DNA of 64,000 nt from CALJFL01 sp964590005 (GTDB taxonomy: Bacteria; Pseudomonadota; Gammaproteobacteria; Pseudomonadales; Halieaceae), in assembly GCA_964590005.1 (NCBI GenBank), contig CAZPVJ010000002.1:42561-106560 (forward strand). Reading direction: 5' to 3'. Below the pieces are notes generated by a model. The model ran no database searches. It was given only the letters and a program-made list of their open reading frames with translations, and was not told where the DNA came from. Shown one piece after another: positions 23,760-32,538 of this stretch (positions are counted from its first letter, which is position 1; each line of letters begins with the position of its first letter). The position numbers were made by a program, and so were the translations under genes.

Positions 23760-24908
23760 ATGGTAGGTATGGATAGTCGCCAAATCACAACCAGTGTATC
23801 CCGCTGGGGCAGGCTGAGGCGGAATTTCAGCGAAGCGTTTTCCGGGGAACTGGAGATACAGCGGCGCAGCTTTGACGGTGAGCGGCTGGACCAGACAGTC
23901 GTTCGTCGACAACGCGACGCCTACCGATACATCCTGTTATTGCTGGCAGTTGTTCTGGCACCGGTGGACGCGCATAACTTCTACACCGGTCAATATGTAC
24001 CAGCGTTCGCCGGCCTCGCTGTGCTGTTTGTATTCCTGGCCAATATCTGGCGCCTGGGTAGTGGGCGCGAGGCGTTCATGTCACCCGGCGTCGTCTTGTT
24101 GCTGACCATCGCCCTGGTCGTGCTATCGGTATCTTACGGCCAGAATTACAGCCTCTACTGGATGTACCCATTGCTGGTGGCCCTGCCCGTCCTCCTGCAA
24201 ACTCGCTGGGCCATCTGGCTGGGTATACTCAGCGGCGTATTGGTTACTCCATTGGTTTTCAGCCAGTTTGAGCGCGGCACGGCGCTTATCATCTGCCTGT
24301 CGATGGCCCACACCTGGCTGATCAGTGCCTGGCTGATGTTTGCTGTTTCCCAGCAGTCCCGTCGGCTTAAGGACCTCGCCGTTACCGATCCCCTGACCGG
24401 TGCTTATAATCGCCGCTACTTCGAAGAGCAGATAAATGGGGCCTTTGAGGTCTGGGCACGCTACAAGAGACCTTCAACCCTGGTGCTGCTGGACATTGAT
24501 CACTTCAAGCAGGTCAATGACGAGTTCGGGCACGGCGTGGGTGACGATGCATTAAAACTGCTGGTTGAATTGATCTCCAGCAGAATTCGAGGCGTAGATA
24601 CCTTGTGCCGTTACGGTGGCGAGGAATTTGCCGTACTGCTTAGCGAGACCTCGGCGCGCCATGGCTTGCGCCTGGCCGAAGAGTTACGTCAGCGTGTGCA
24701 AGAGAGCGACCTTCTGCCCCAGGGGACACTGACCGTGAGTGCGGGCGTGTGTGATATTTCCGCGGCTGCCAATGGCGAGGACTGGCTGCAGCAAGCTGAC
24801 GAGGCGCTCTATCGTGCCAAGAGCAGTGGTCGCAACCGGGTAGAACACGTCGCTGGAGAGACAATATTGGCTGAGCCTCTGGGTGACGCCTTGCCGATCT
24901 GGCGATAA
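23760..24908 (+). CDS. Membrane-bound diguanylate cyclase (GGDEF)
   Basis: 382 residues. Six or so N-terminal hydrophobic segments (about 56-195) form an unrecognised membrane sensor, followed by a GGDEF domain (about 210-370). The active site is GGEEF, in CRYGGEEFAVLL near 285, and the product-inhibition I-site RGVD sits five residues before it, so c-di-GMP synthesis with feedback control is expected. The ATG at 23760 is not strongly supported by a ribosome site; an ATG three codons later (23769) is equally possible. Confidence 0.92.
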   Translation: MVGMDSRQITTSVSRWGRLRRNFSEAFSGELEIQRRSFDGERLDQTVVRRQRDAYRYILLLLAVVLAPVDAHNFYTGQYVPAFAGLAVLFVFLANIWRLGSGREAFMSPGVVLLLTIALVVLSVSYGQNYSLYWMYPLLVALPVLLQTRWAIWLGILSGVLVTPLVFSQFERGTALIICLSMAHTWLISAWLMFAVSQQSRRLKDLAVTDPLTGAYNRRYFEEQINGAFEVWARYKRPSTLVLLDIDHFKQVNDEFGHGVGDDALKLLVELISSRIRGVDTLCRYGGEEFAVLLSETSARHGLRLAEELRQRVQESDLLPQGTLTVSAGVCDISAAANGEDWLQQADEALYRAKSSGRNRVEHVAGETILAEPLGDALPIWR

Positions 24909-24942
24909 ACCTAATTTAACCATACTGATTCAGGGTGGGCCT

Positions 24943-25800
24943 GTGCAGAGCAATGTTCGCTGGTTGTTGATAGCCCTGCTGGTTTTTTTGTCAGCATGTA
25001 GTAGCACGACATTCGTCTACAACCGACTCGACTTTTTACTGCCCTGGTATATGGGCGACTACGTCAAGCTGGAGCGCGAACAGAAAAAGTATCTGGATAC
25101 TCTGATCGACCCTTTTCTCGGTTGGCACCGAAACGAAGAATTACCGAAGTACCTTGAGTTGCTGGAACAGGCAGAGCGCGATCTGGATCGGGACTTGACC
25201 CCGGAAGATGTGGAAGAGCTTGCGCTGGCCTTTGAGGCCGCCTGGCTGAGAATTGAGGAGAGGGCGCTTGAGTGGTTGATGGAACTCGGCGAAGAGTTGA
25301 GCGATGAGCAGATTCAGGACTTTATCGCTGAACTCTGGGATAAACAGCGCGAGTATGAAGAGAAATATTTGCCGCGAACTGACGAGGAGTATCACGAGGA
25401 GGCCTATGAAAACCTGCGAGATAGCCTGCAGGATTACATGGGTCGATTGGATGAATCTCAGCGAACGGTGCTGGAAGATGCCGCGGATACACTGCGGCGT
25501 TCTGACGGGGTTTGGCTGACTGAGCGCGCCGCCTGGCTCAATATGCTGGAGGAGGTGTTGCAGCGGGAAGCTGGCTGGCAGCAGGCATTGCGCGATGCCA
25601 TTGCCAGTCGGGACGAAAGAGTCTCAGCCGAATACCGTGAAACATACGCCCACAATGCCTCTGTGATTTATGCCGCCCTGGCCGAGGTGATTAACAGTCG
25701 GACAGAGAAACAGGACCGGCGATTGCGCCGTGAGATAGATAGCCTGCAAGAGGATCTCACGACCCTCCTGGCACAGGGCCTTGAGGAAGAGGCCGACTAG
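24943..25800 (+). CDS. DUF6279-type lipoprotein
   Basis: 285 residues from GTG at 24943, preceded by AGGGTGGG. The signal sequence WLLIALLVFLSACSS has a lipobox (LSAC), so the mature protein is a lipid-anchored periplasmic or outer-membrane protein. The rest is highly charged, helical and probably coiled, with FVYNRLDFLLPWYMGDYV near the N terminus as in DUF6279 proteins. Function unknown. It starts 34 bases after the diguanylate cyclase stop, and its stop overlaps the ilvD stop by four bases (convergent). Confidence 0.8.
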   Translation: MQSNVRWLLIALLVFLSACSSTTFVYNRLDFLLPWYMGDYVKLEREQKKYLDTLIDPFLGWHRNEELPKYLELLEQAERDLDRDLTPEDVEELALAFEAAWLRIEERALEWLMELGEELSDEQIQDFIAELWDKQREYEEKYLPRTDEEYHEEAYENLRDSLQDYMGRLDESQRTVLEDAADTLRRSDGVWLTERAAWLNMLEEVLQREAGWQQALRDAIASRDERVSAEYRETYAHNASVIYAALAEVINSRTEKQDRRLRREIDSLQEDLTTLLAQGLEEEAD

Positions 25801-27641
25801 TCCAGCTGAGCCAGGTCCCTGACCGCACCTTTGTCGGCGCTGGTTGCCAGCCGTGCGTACACTTGCAGGGCAGGACTGACCTTGCGCGGGCGAGCATCCA
25901 CCGGCCGCCACCCCGAGTCACCGCGAGCATCCATGGCAGACCGGCGGCGGTTCATCTCGTCATCACTGATTGCCAGGTTAATGCTTCGTTCCGGGATGTT
26001 GATGTCGATGGTATCGCCGTGCTCAACCAGCGCTATCGCGCCGCCGGAGGCTGCCTCCGGAGAGGCGTGCCCGATGGACAGTCCCGAGGTTCCGCCTGAG
26101 AAACGGCCGTCGGTGAGCAGTGCACAGTCTTTGCCCAGGCCTTTGGACTTGAGGTAACTGGTAGGGTAGAGCATCTCCTGCATGCCCGGGCCTCCGCGGG
26201 GCCCCTCGTATCGAATCACAACCACGTCGCCTGGCTTGACCTTGTCGGCCAGAATATCCTCGACTGCCTGTTCCTGGCTTTCGCAGACGTAAGCCGGTCC
26301 GGAAAAGACCAGGATGCTTTCATCGACCCCGGAAGTTTTGACCACGCATCCATCTTCCGCGATATTTCCGAACAGCACGGCCAGTCCACCCTCGCTGGAG
26401 TAGGCATTGGCCAGTGAACGAATGCAGCCCTCCTCTCGATCATTGTCCACACTCGGCCAGCGAGTGTCCTGGCTGAAGGCTGTCTGGGTTGGAATGCCGC
26501 CAGGTCCCGCTTTGAAGAACTGGTGCACGTCCGCGTCTTCACTGCGCATGATGTCCCAGTTAGCCAGCGCCTCTCCCATTGTTGCGCTGTGTACGGTGGG
26601 GCAATCCGTATGCAGCAGCCCGGCCCGGTCGAGCTCGCCCAGGATGCCCATGACGCCGCCAGCGCGGTGGACGTCCTCCATGTGGTACTTGGGCGTGTTG
26701 GGCGCCACCTTGCACAACTGGGGTACTTTCCTGGAAAGTCTGTCGATATCTTTCATCGTAAAATCAAGCTCTGCTTCCTGTGCCGCGGCCAGCAGGTGCA
26801 AAATGGTATTGGTGGAGCCCCCCATTGCGATGTCGAGACACATCGCATTTTCGAAGGCTTTGAATGAACCGATGTTGCGCGGTAATACAGACGTATCATC
26901 CTGGCGGTAGTAACGATCGCAGAGCTCTACGATGAGGTGCCCAGCGCGCTTGAATAACTGTTCCCGGTCAGCGTGCGTGGCCAGTGTGGAGCCATTGCCT
27001 GGCTGGCTCAGACCCAGGGCTTCAGTCAGGCAATTCATCGAATTGGCGGTAAACATACCGGAGCAAGAGCCACAGGTTGGGCAGGCTGAGCGCTCATACT
27101 CGGCCACTTCCTCATCACTGGCCTGGTCATCGACTGCGATCACCATGGCGTCCACAAGATCCAGCTTGTTCTCGGACAACTTGGTTTTACCGGCCTCCAT
27201 CGGGCCGCCTGATACAAAGACCACGGGGATATTGAGCCGCATGGCTGCATTCAACATCCCGGGGGTGATTTTGTCGCAGTTTGAGATACAGACCATGGCA
27301 TCGGCGCAGTGAGCGTTAACCATGTATTCTACGGAATCAGAGATAATATCCCGCGATGGCAGGCTGTACAGCATGCCGTCATGGTCCATGGCGATTCCAT
27401 CGTCCACCGCGATGGTATTGAACTCCTTGGCGACACCACCGGCGGCCTCGATTTCCCGTGCAACCAGTTGGCCCAGGTCCTTCAGATGCACGTGTCCGGG
27501 CACGAACTGGGTGAATGAGTTTACTACCGCGATGATGGGCTTCTGAAAGTCCTCATCGCGCATTCCCGTGGCTCGCCACAGGGCGCGAGCCCCGGCCATA
27601 TTCCGACCGTGGGTGGAAGTCTTGGAACGTAAATCTGGCAT
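25797..27641 (-). CDS. ilvD: Dihydroxy-acid dehydratase
   Basis: 614 residues, the usual length. It converts dihydroxyisovalerate and dihydroxymethylvalerate to the 2-oxo acids in valine and isoleucine synthesis. Iron-sulfur cysteines are in ISNCDKITPGM (about 122) and CPTCGSCSGMF (about 192-202), and the start MPDLRSKTSTHGRNMAGAR is the family norm. It lies downstream of argE-argA on the same strand, with 105 bases before it, so probably a separate unit. Confidence 0.97.
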   Translation of the reverse strand: MPDLRSKTSTHGRNMAGARALWRATGMRDEDFQKPIIAVVNSFTQFVPGHVHLKDLGQLVAREIEAAGGVAKEFNTIAVDDGIAMDHDGMLYSLPSRDIISDSVEYMVNAHCADAMVCISNCDKITPGMLNAAMRLNIPVVFVSGGPMEAGKTKLSENKLDLVDAMVIAVDDQASDEEVAEYERSACPTCGSCSGMFTANSMNCLTEALGLSQPGNGSTLATHADREQLFKRAGHLIVELCDRYYRQDDTSVLPRNIGSFKAFENAMCLDIAMGGSTNTILHLLAAAQEAELDFTMKDIDRLSRKVPQLCKVAPNTPKYHMEDVHRAGGVMGILGELDRAGLLHTDCPTVHSATMGEALANWDIMRSEDADVHQFFKAGPGGIPTQTAFSQDTRWPSVDNDREEGCIRSLANAYSSEGGLAVLFGNIAEDGCVVKTSGVDESILVFSGPAYVCESQEQAVEDILADKVKPGDVVVIRYEGPRGGPGMQEMLYPTSYLKSKGLGKDCALLTDGRFSGGTSGLSIGHASPEAASGGAIALVEHGDTIDINIPERSINLAISDDEMNRRRSAMDARGDSGWRPVDARPRKVSPALQVYARLATSADKGAVRDLAQLD

Positions 27642-27746
27642 GCCTTGTTACCTGTATTGTTGGCGCGACCAGCGGTCTGCGTCGAATTAACTGGGGCAGC
27701 GCAGAATAGCAAAAAAAGAGCGGCATTGTAGCCATTACCCAAGGGC

Positions 27747-29051
27747 CTAGAGCTGCTTGAAAAATACCTTGGAGTTGCGCTGAAGGTTGTACAGCGACTG
27801 CTTCTGTTCCGGAAGCTCCGTCAAGGGTGCCTCCAGGAAGCCCTGCTCTATAAACCAGTGCGCTGTTTGGGTGGTAAGGACGAACACTCGCTCCAGTTGC
27901 TGGCGCCTGGCCTCACTCTCCAGGTCCTGCAACAGTCGCTGGCCACGGCGGCCACCCCGATAGTCCGGGTGGGACACGATGCAGGCGACTTCGCCGCAGC
28001 CCGCTTTCGGGAAGGGGTACAATGCTGCGCAGGCGATAATTCGCCCGTCCCTTTCCAATAGCCGAAATTGGCTGATCTCTGCCTCGAGCAACTCCCGGGA
28101 GCGCTTTAATAGCACACCCTCCTGCTCCAGCGGCTCGATCAGCTCCAAGATGCCACCGACGTCATCGATCGTGGCAACCCGGGACTGCTCGTAGTCATCG
28201 TTGGCGATCAACGTCCCGCTGCCGTCATGGGTAAACAGTTCTTCTAGCAGCGCGCAGTCGTCACTGTAACTGATAACCTGACAGCGAGGGACACCGGCCA
28301 GGCAGGCTTGCCGAGCAGTGGCGAGTAACGCGGCTTCCGCCGGCTCCGAAACCACCAGTGTGTTTATCTCTCCCACCGTGCACTGGCGTACCAATGTATT
28401 GTTGCTGTCTCGTACCCCGGCCTGCTCACCGAATAACAGAAGCTTATCGGCACCGATAGCAGCGGCACTCTGTACCGCGACGTCCGCCAGCGACAGGTTG
28501 AAAACCTCACCGGTAGGGGAATAGCCCAGCGGCGAGAGCAGGACAATGGAACCCGCGTCCAGTTGCGCCTTGATCCCTTTCACATCAATTCCGCGGACTT
28601 GCCCGGTCAGGTGGTAATCGATCCCACCCACGACACCCATCGGCTTGGCAGTGACAAAGTTACCCGAGCATACCCGGATGCTTGACCCCTGCATTGGCGA
28701 GTTGGGTAAACCCATGGACAGCAATGCCTCAAACTGCGTACGCAATGCGCCTGCCGCATCTCTCACGTGATCAATCGTATCGTTGTCGGTGATCCTGACC
28801 CCATCATGGAACTCACTGCTGACACCAGCCTGTTGTAATCGCTGATCGATTTGAGGACGCGAGCCGTGAATCAGTACCAGTCGAATACCTAGACTATTGA
28901 GCAGGGCGATATCATGGATGATGTTGGCAAAGTTTTGGTGTTGCGCGACCTCACCCCCCAACATCAGCACAAAGGTCTTGTCCCTGTGTGCGTTGATGTA
29001 GGGTGCGGTATTCCTGAACCAGCGAATATGACCGCGACTCTCTGTCGTCAC
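27747..29051 (-). CDS. argA: N-acetylglutamate synthase (ArgA)
   Basis: 434 residues, the length of the classical fused enzyme: an N-terminal amino-acid-kinase-like domain (about 20-285) that binds the feedback inhibitor arginine, and a C-terminal GNAT acetyltransferase domain (about 290-430) with the CoA loop HPDYRGGRRGQRLL near 358. It makes N-acetylglutamate, the first step of arginine synthesis. The start is GTG at 29051 with GGAG six bases upstream. argE lies 85 bases upstream on the same strand. Confidence 0.96.
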   Translation of the reverse strand: MTTESRGHIRWFRNTAPYINAHRDKTFVLMLGGEVAQHQNFANIIHDIALLNSLGIRLVLIHGSRPQIDQRLQQAGVSSEFHDGVRITDNDTIDHVRDAAGALRTQFEALLSMGLPNSPMQGSSIRVCSGNFVTAKPMGVVGGIDYHLTGQVRGIDVKGIKAQLDAGSIVLLSPLGYSPTGEVFNLSLADVAVQSAAAIGADKLLLFGEQAGVRDSNNTLVRQCTVGEINTLVVSEPAEAALLATARQACLAGVPRCQVISYSDDCALLEELFTHDGSGTLIANDDYEQSRVATIDDVGGILELIEPLEQEGVLLKRSRELLEAEISQFRLLERDGRIIACAALYPFPKAGCGEVACIVSHPDYRGGRRGQRLLQDLESEARRQQLERVFVLTTQTAHWFIEQGFLEAPLTELPEQKQSLYNLQRNSKVFFKQL

Positions 29052-29136
29052 CGACTGCTCCGTATGCCCTGTATGAGTGGGCTGCTAAGGGTACCCAATG
29101 GTGCCTGGATACTCTAATGGCAATATTGCACAGATC

Positions 29137-30288
29137 TCAGAGGCAGTAGCGCTGGATAAACTGTTGCAACAGGTCGACGCAGGGGCGCATCTGTTCCAGC
29201 TCCATGTACTCGTCGGGTTGGTGGGCGCGGTCAATAGAACCTGGGCCCATGACGATAGTATCCATGCCAAGTTGTTGCAGGAACGGTGCCTCGGTGGCAA
29301 AGGCGACGGCTGTCGCGGTGTGGCCGGTGAGCGATTCAGCCAGTGTAACCAGGTCGCTGTCTGCGGCCTGTTCGAAGGGAGGAATGTGTTTCACCAGGGA
29401 TTCGAGGTCGATCTCTATATCCCGCTGTCGTGCGATGCGCTGTAACCTGCGCTCCACGTCAGCCCGGGCTTCATCGTTATCGCCGTCCGGTGTCATTCGC
29501 AGGTCAAAGTGGAGCTCAGTTCGGCCGCAGATTCTGTTGGGGCTGTCGCCACCGTGGATACACCCCAGGTTCAAGGTTGGGTAGGCGATATCAAAGAGCG
29601 GGTTGCTATAGCGATCCGCCAGTTCTTCCCGGAACTTCATCAACTCCCCGATTACCGAGTGCATTGCCTCCAGGGCGCTGTTGCCCAGTGCCGGGTTGGA
29701 AGAGTGACCGGCGCGGCCGTTAATTTTTACCGCCTGCATCATAATGCCCTTGTGCAGGCGCACCGGAGCCAGTGAGGTTGGTTCGCCGATGATGGCGGCT
29801 CTTGCCTTTGGCCTGCCGGCGGCCGCCAGCGCCCGCGCGCCGTTCATGGAGCTTTCCTCGTCGGCAGTGGCGAGAATGATCAGTGGCTGCTTGAGCCTGG
29901 TCTCAAGGCACTGACTGGCCGCCGCCAGTGCCAGTGGGAAGAAGCCCTTCATATCCGTGCTGCCCAGTCCGTAAAGCCGCTGGTCGCGTTCACTCAGGCT
30001 TAGCGGGTCAGATTGCCAGCGCCCCTCGTCGAAGGGCACGGTATCGGTGTGTCCGGCTAATACCAGCCCGCCGGGGCCGCTGCCCAATGTGGCGATGAGG
30101 TTGGCTTTGCGGCCATCGGGTGTGACATCCATTATCTCGATGTTGAATCCCATATCCCCTAGCCAACTCGCCAGCAGGTCGATGACCGGGCGGTTACCCT
30201 GGTCCCAGGACTTGTCGGTAGAGCTCACGGACGGCGTCGCAACCAGCTGTTGCAGCTGCGATAGCACAAGCTTTTCGGAATAGGGCAT
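29137..30288 (-). CDS. argE: Acetylornithine deacetylase (ArgE)
   Basis: 383 residues, M20 metallopeptidase family. Metal and catalytic motifs are visible: LAGHTDTVPFD (about 77-87), DMKGFF (about 111) and ATADEESSMNGA (about 140-151). It removes the acetyl group from N-acetylornithine in the linear arginine pathway, consistent with the classical ArgA downstream. GGAG lies six bases before the ATG. Confidence 0.95.
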   Translation of the reverse strand: MPYSEKLVLSQLQQLVATPSVSSTDKSWDQGNRPVIDLLASWLGDMGFNIEIMDVTPDGRKANLIATLGSGPGGLVLAGHTDTVPFDEGRWQSDPLSLSERDQRLYGLGSTDMKGFFPLALAAASQCLETRLKQPLIILATADEESSMNGARALAAAGRPKARAAIIGEPTSLAPVRLHKGIMMQAVKINGRAGHSSNPALGNSALEAMHSVIGELMKFREELADRYSNPLFDIAYPTLNLGCIHGGDSPNRICGRTELHFDLRMTPDGDNDEARADVERRLQRIARQRDIEIDLESLVKHIPPFEQAADSDLVTLAESLTGHTATAVAFATEAPFLQQLGMDTIVMGPGSIDRAHQPDEYMELEQMRPCVDLLQQFIQRYCL

Positions 30289-30397
30289 CAGTGCTCCGGG
30301 ACGTCGGGAGTGAGCCTGTTGATGGTATGAACAGGCCGGCGGTCTGACTTCAGTCTAGTCAACCCGGCTGGCAGCGCCAACCGGGGTGTGGCCAGGG

Positions 30398-31675
30398 TTA
30401 ACCGAATATACCCTTGAACAAGAAGAAGAACAGGATGGCCAGCCCCGCGCCGGCAGGCAGCGTTATAACCCAGGACATAAAGATGGAACCCACGGTACGC
30501 AGGTTAAGCGCGGCTATTCCGCGGGCCATACCGACGCCCAGCACCGCCCCCACCAGGGTGTGGGTGGTGGAGATAGGCAGGCCTGTCGCCGAAGCGATAA
30601 CAACCGTCGCTGCAGCGCCCAGTTCGGCGGCAAATCCACGACTTGGCGTCAACTCGGTAATCTTCTTGCCGATGGTGGTGATGACCTTCCAGCCGTAGGT
30701 AGCCAGGCCGATAACAATACCCAGAGCTCCCACCAACAGTATCCACCAGGGCATTGCGGACTTGGCCATAATCTGGCCGCCCGACATTACCGTGCTGGCA
30801 ACGGCTGCCAGCGGTCCGACGGCATTGGCCACGTCGTTGGAGCCGTGGGCAAAGGCCATTGAGCAGGCTGTGAAAATCATCAGGATGGCGAATACGCGCT
30901 CCACGCTGCTGAACCGGTTGAGTTCATCGTGCTCTTCTTTGACACCTCGCAAGAGCAGGGCACCGATCCCAGCGACGACTAACCCGACAGCGGCGGATAG
31001 CGGGACCGCGTTAGCAAAACTACTGCCGAGTCCAAGATCGAAGTTCAGGCCGACGTGCTTGAGGCCCTTGAGCAGGGTCACCATGGAAATCATGAACCCG
31101 ACCATCCACATATAGATGGGTATAAAGCGCTTGGCTCGCTGGAAGGCGTCGTCGGTGTCCAGAATGAGCACCTTGACACTCATGAACAGACCAAAAGAGA
31201 TGGTCCCCGCCATGAGCGGTGAAACAACCCAGCTGGCGACAATGGTGCCAACCTTGCCCCAGGCGACCGCATCGACTGATATGCCTACTGCCGCAAAGCC
31301 CACGATGGCACCAACGATCGAGTGCGTGGTAGAAACAGGCCAGCCCTTGACGCTGGCGATCAACAGCCAGGTACCGGCGGCCAACAAGGCGGATAACATC
31401 CCATAGACCATCAGCTCGGGAGTGTCGGCCAGCAATTCGGGGTCAATGATGCCCTTGCGAATGGTTGAAGTAACCTCGCCTCCTGCCAGGTAGGCCCCCA
31501 GGAATTCGAAAATCATGGCCACCAGGATGGCCTGTTTCAGGGTCAGCGCACGCGAGCCAACCGAGGTTCCCATGGCGTTGGCTACATCGTTGGCGCCGAT
31601 GCCCCATGCCATAAAGAACCCGAAGAGGCATGCGAGGACCAGAAATACCGTCCCATAGTTGGCGATAATTTCCAT
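30398..31675 (-). CDS. Low-affinity inorganic phosphate transporter (Pit family)
   Basis: 425 residues, 10-12 helices. The duplicated Pit signature is clear: GANDVANAMGTSVGSRALT near 27 and GSNDVANAVGPLAAVAS near 284. Pit proteins import metal-phosphate complexes using the proton gradient. GGGGAA lies about six bases before the ATG. The DUF47 gene ends nine bases upstream, the usual partner arrangement, so these two are one operon. PitA is the likely name, but sodium-coupled family members exist. Confidence 0.93.
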   Translation of the reverse strand: MEIIANYGTVFLVLACLFGFFMAWGIGANDVANAMGTSVGSRALTLKQAILVAMIFEFLGAYLAGGEVTSTIRKGIIDPELLADTPELMVYGMLSALLAAGTWLLIASVKGWPVSTTHSIVGAIVGFAAVGISVDAVAWGKVGTIVASWVVSPLMAGTISFGLFMSVKVLILDTDDAFQRAKRFIPIYMWMVGFMISMVTLLKGLKHVGLNFDLGLGSSFANAVPLSAAVGLVVAGIGALLLRGVKEEHDELNRFSSVERVFAILMIFTACSMAFAHGSNDVANAVGPLAAVASTVMSGGQIMAKSAMPWWILLVGALGIVIGLATYGWKVITTIGKKITELTPSRGFAAELGAAATVVIASATGLPISTTHTLVGAVLGVGMARGIAALNLRTVGSIFMSWVITLPAGAGLAILFFFLFKGIFG

Positions 31676-31684
31676 TGAATTCCC

Positions 31685-32365
31685 CTATTTGGCCATCAGT
31701 ATCTGCAGACGATCGCCGACTTTTTCCGCGGCGTCGGCGATCCCTGACAGCAGGGCGAGCACCCGGTAATAGAACATGACATCAACCGGCGGCAGGTCCG
31801 CCTCCAACTTGAACAGTCGTCCGCGCAGCGTAACTGCCAGCTTGTCGGTTCGACCCTCAAGCTTATCGAGCTTCTTGAGCATCGCCTCGACGCGCTTCAC
31901 TTCTCTGCCGGTGAAGCCGACTTCCAGCAACTCGTCCAGTTCCTGAATCGCCAGCAGGGCTTGATTAACGGTTATCACGCAGGCCGCCGCGAACTCGACG
32001 ACGTGCTTCTCTATTTTTTTGGGGAAACGCATCTTTCTGCCAATCATCAGGACGCCAATGTCCTTGGCGGTATTGGCTACCACGTCCTGCAGGGATACCA
32101 GCTCCAACAGGTCAGAGCGGGCCACGGGCAGGAACAGGCTCTTCGGCAGGTGGCCGCGTATAGAGCGCTTCAGCTTGTCGGCTTCTCGCTCGGCGTTAAC
32201 TATTGCGGCCTGGACCTTTTCGGCCCGCTCCCAGTCGTCATCGATGCTGGCTTGCAGTAGCTGTGGCAGCAATTGGGCTGCTTCCTCGGCAATCTGCATA
32301 TGCTCCTGGATAGGGCCTATCGGTGATCTGCCGAACAAGTTGCCTAGCAAGCTTTGAGTGGCCAT
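31685..32365 (-). CDS. DUF47 family Pit accessory protein (PhoU-like)
   Basis: 226 residues from the ATG at 32365 (GGAG eight bases upstream); the frame is open to 32428. TIGR00153/DUF47 family, an all-helical PhoU-like protein, starting LLGNLFGRSPIGPIQEHM. Members are encoded directly upstream of Pit transporters and are thought to tune phosphate import. It diverges from the GspE-like gene with 173 bases between. Confidence 0.9.
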   Translation of the reverse strand: MATQSLLGNLFGRSPIGPIQEHMQIAEEAAQLLPQLLQASIDDDWERAEKVQAAIVNAEREADKLKRSIRGHLPKSLFLPVARSDLLELVSLQDVVANTAKDIGVLMIGRKMRFPKKIEKHVVEFAAACVITVNQALLAIQELDELLEVGFTGREVKRVEAMLKKLDKLEGRTDKLAVTLRGRLFKLEADLPPVDVMFYYRVLALLSGIADAAEKVGDRLQILMAK

Positions 32366-32538
32366 AGTGGGTTCTCCGGAGGCGGGCGAAAGCGGAGTAT
32401 AGGTGCAAGTTCTATAGCTGTCACACACGAGAAAACGAAATTTTTATGCCACTATTTCGGGCGTAGGCCAGACTGGGTTAGCGAAGACCTGTGATAGCAT
32501 CCAAAAGGCGTTGAATTCATGGGAACTATGGCGAAAAG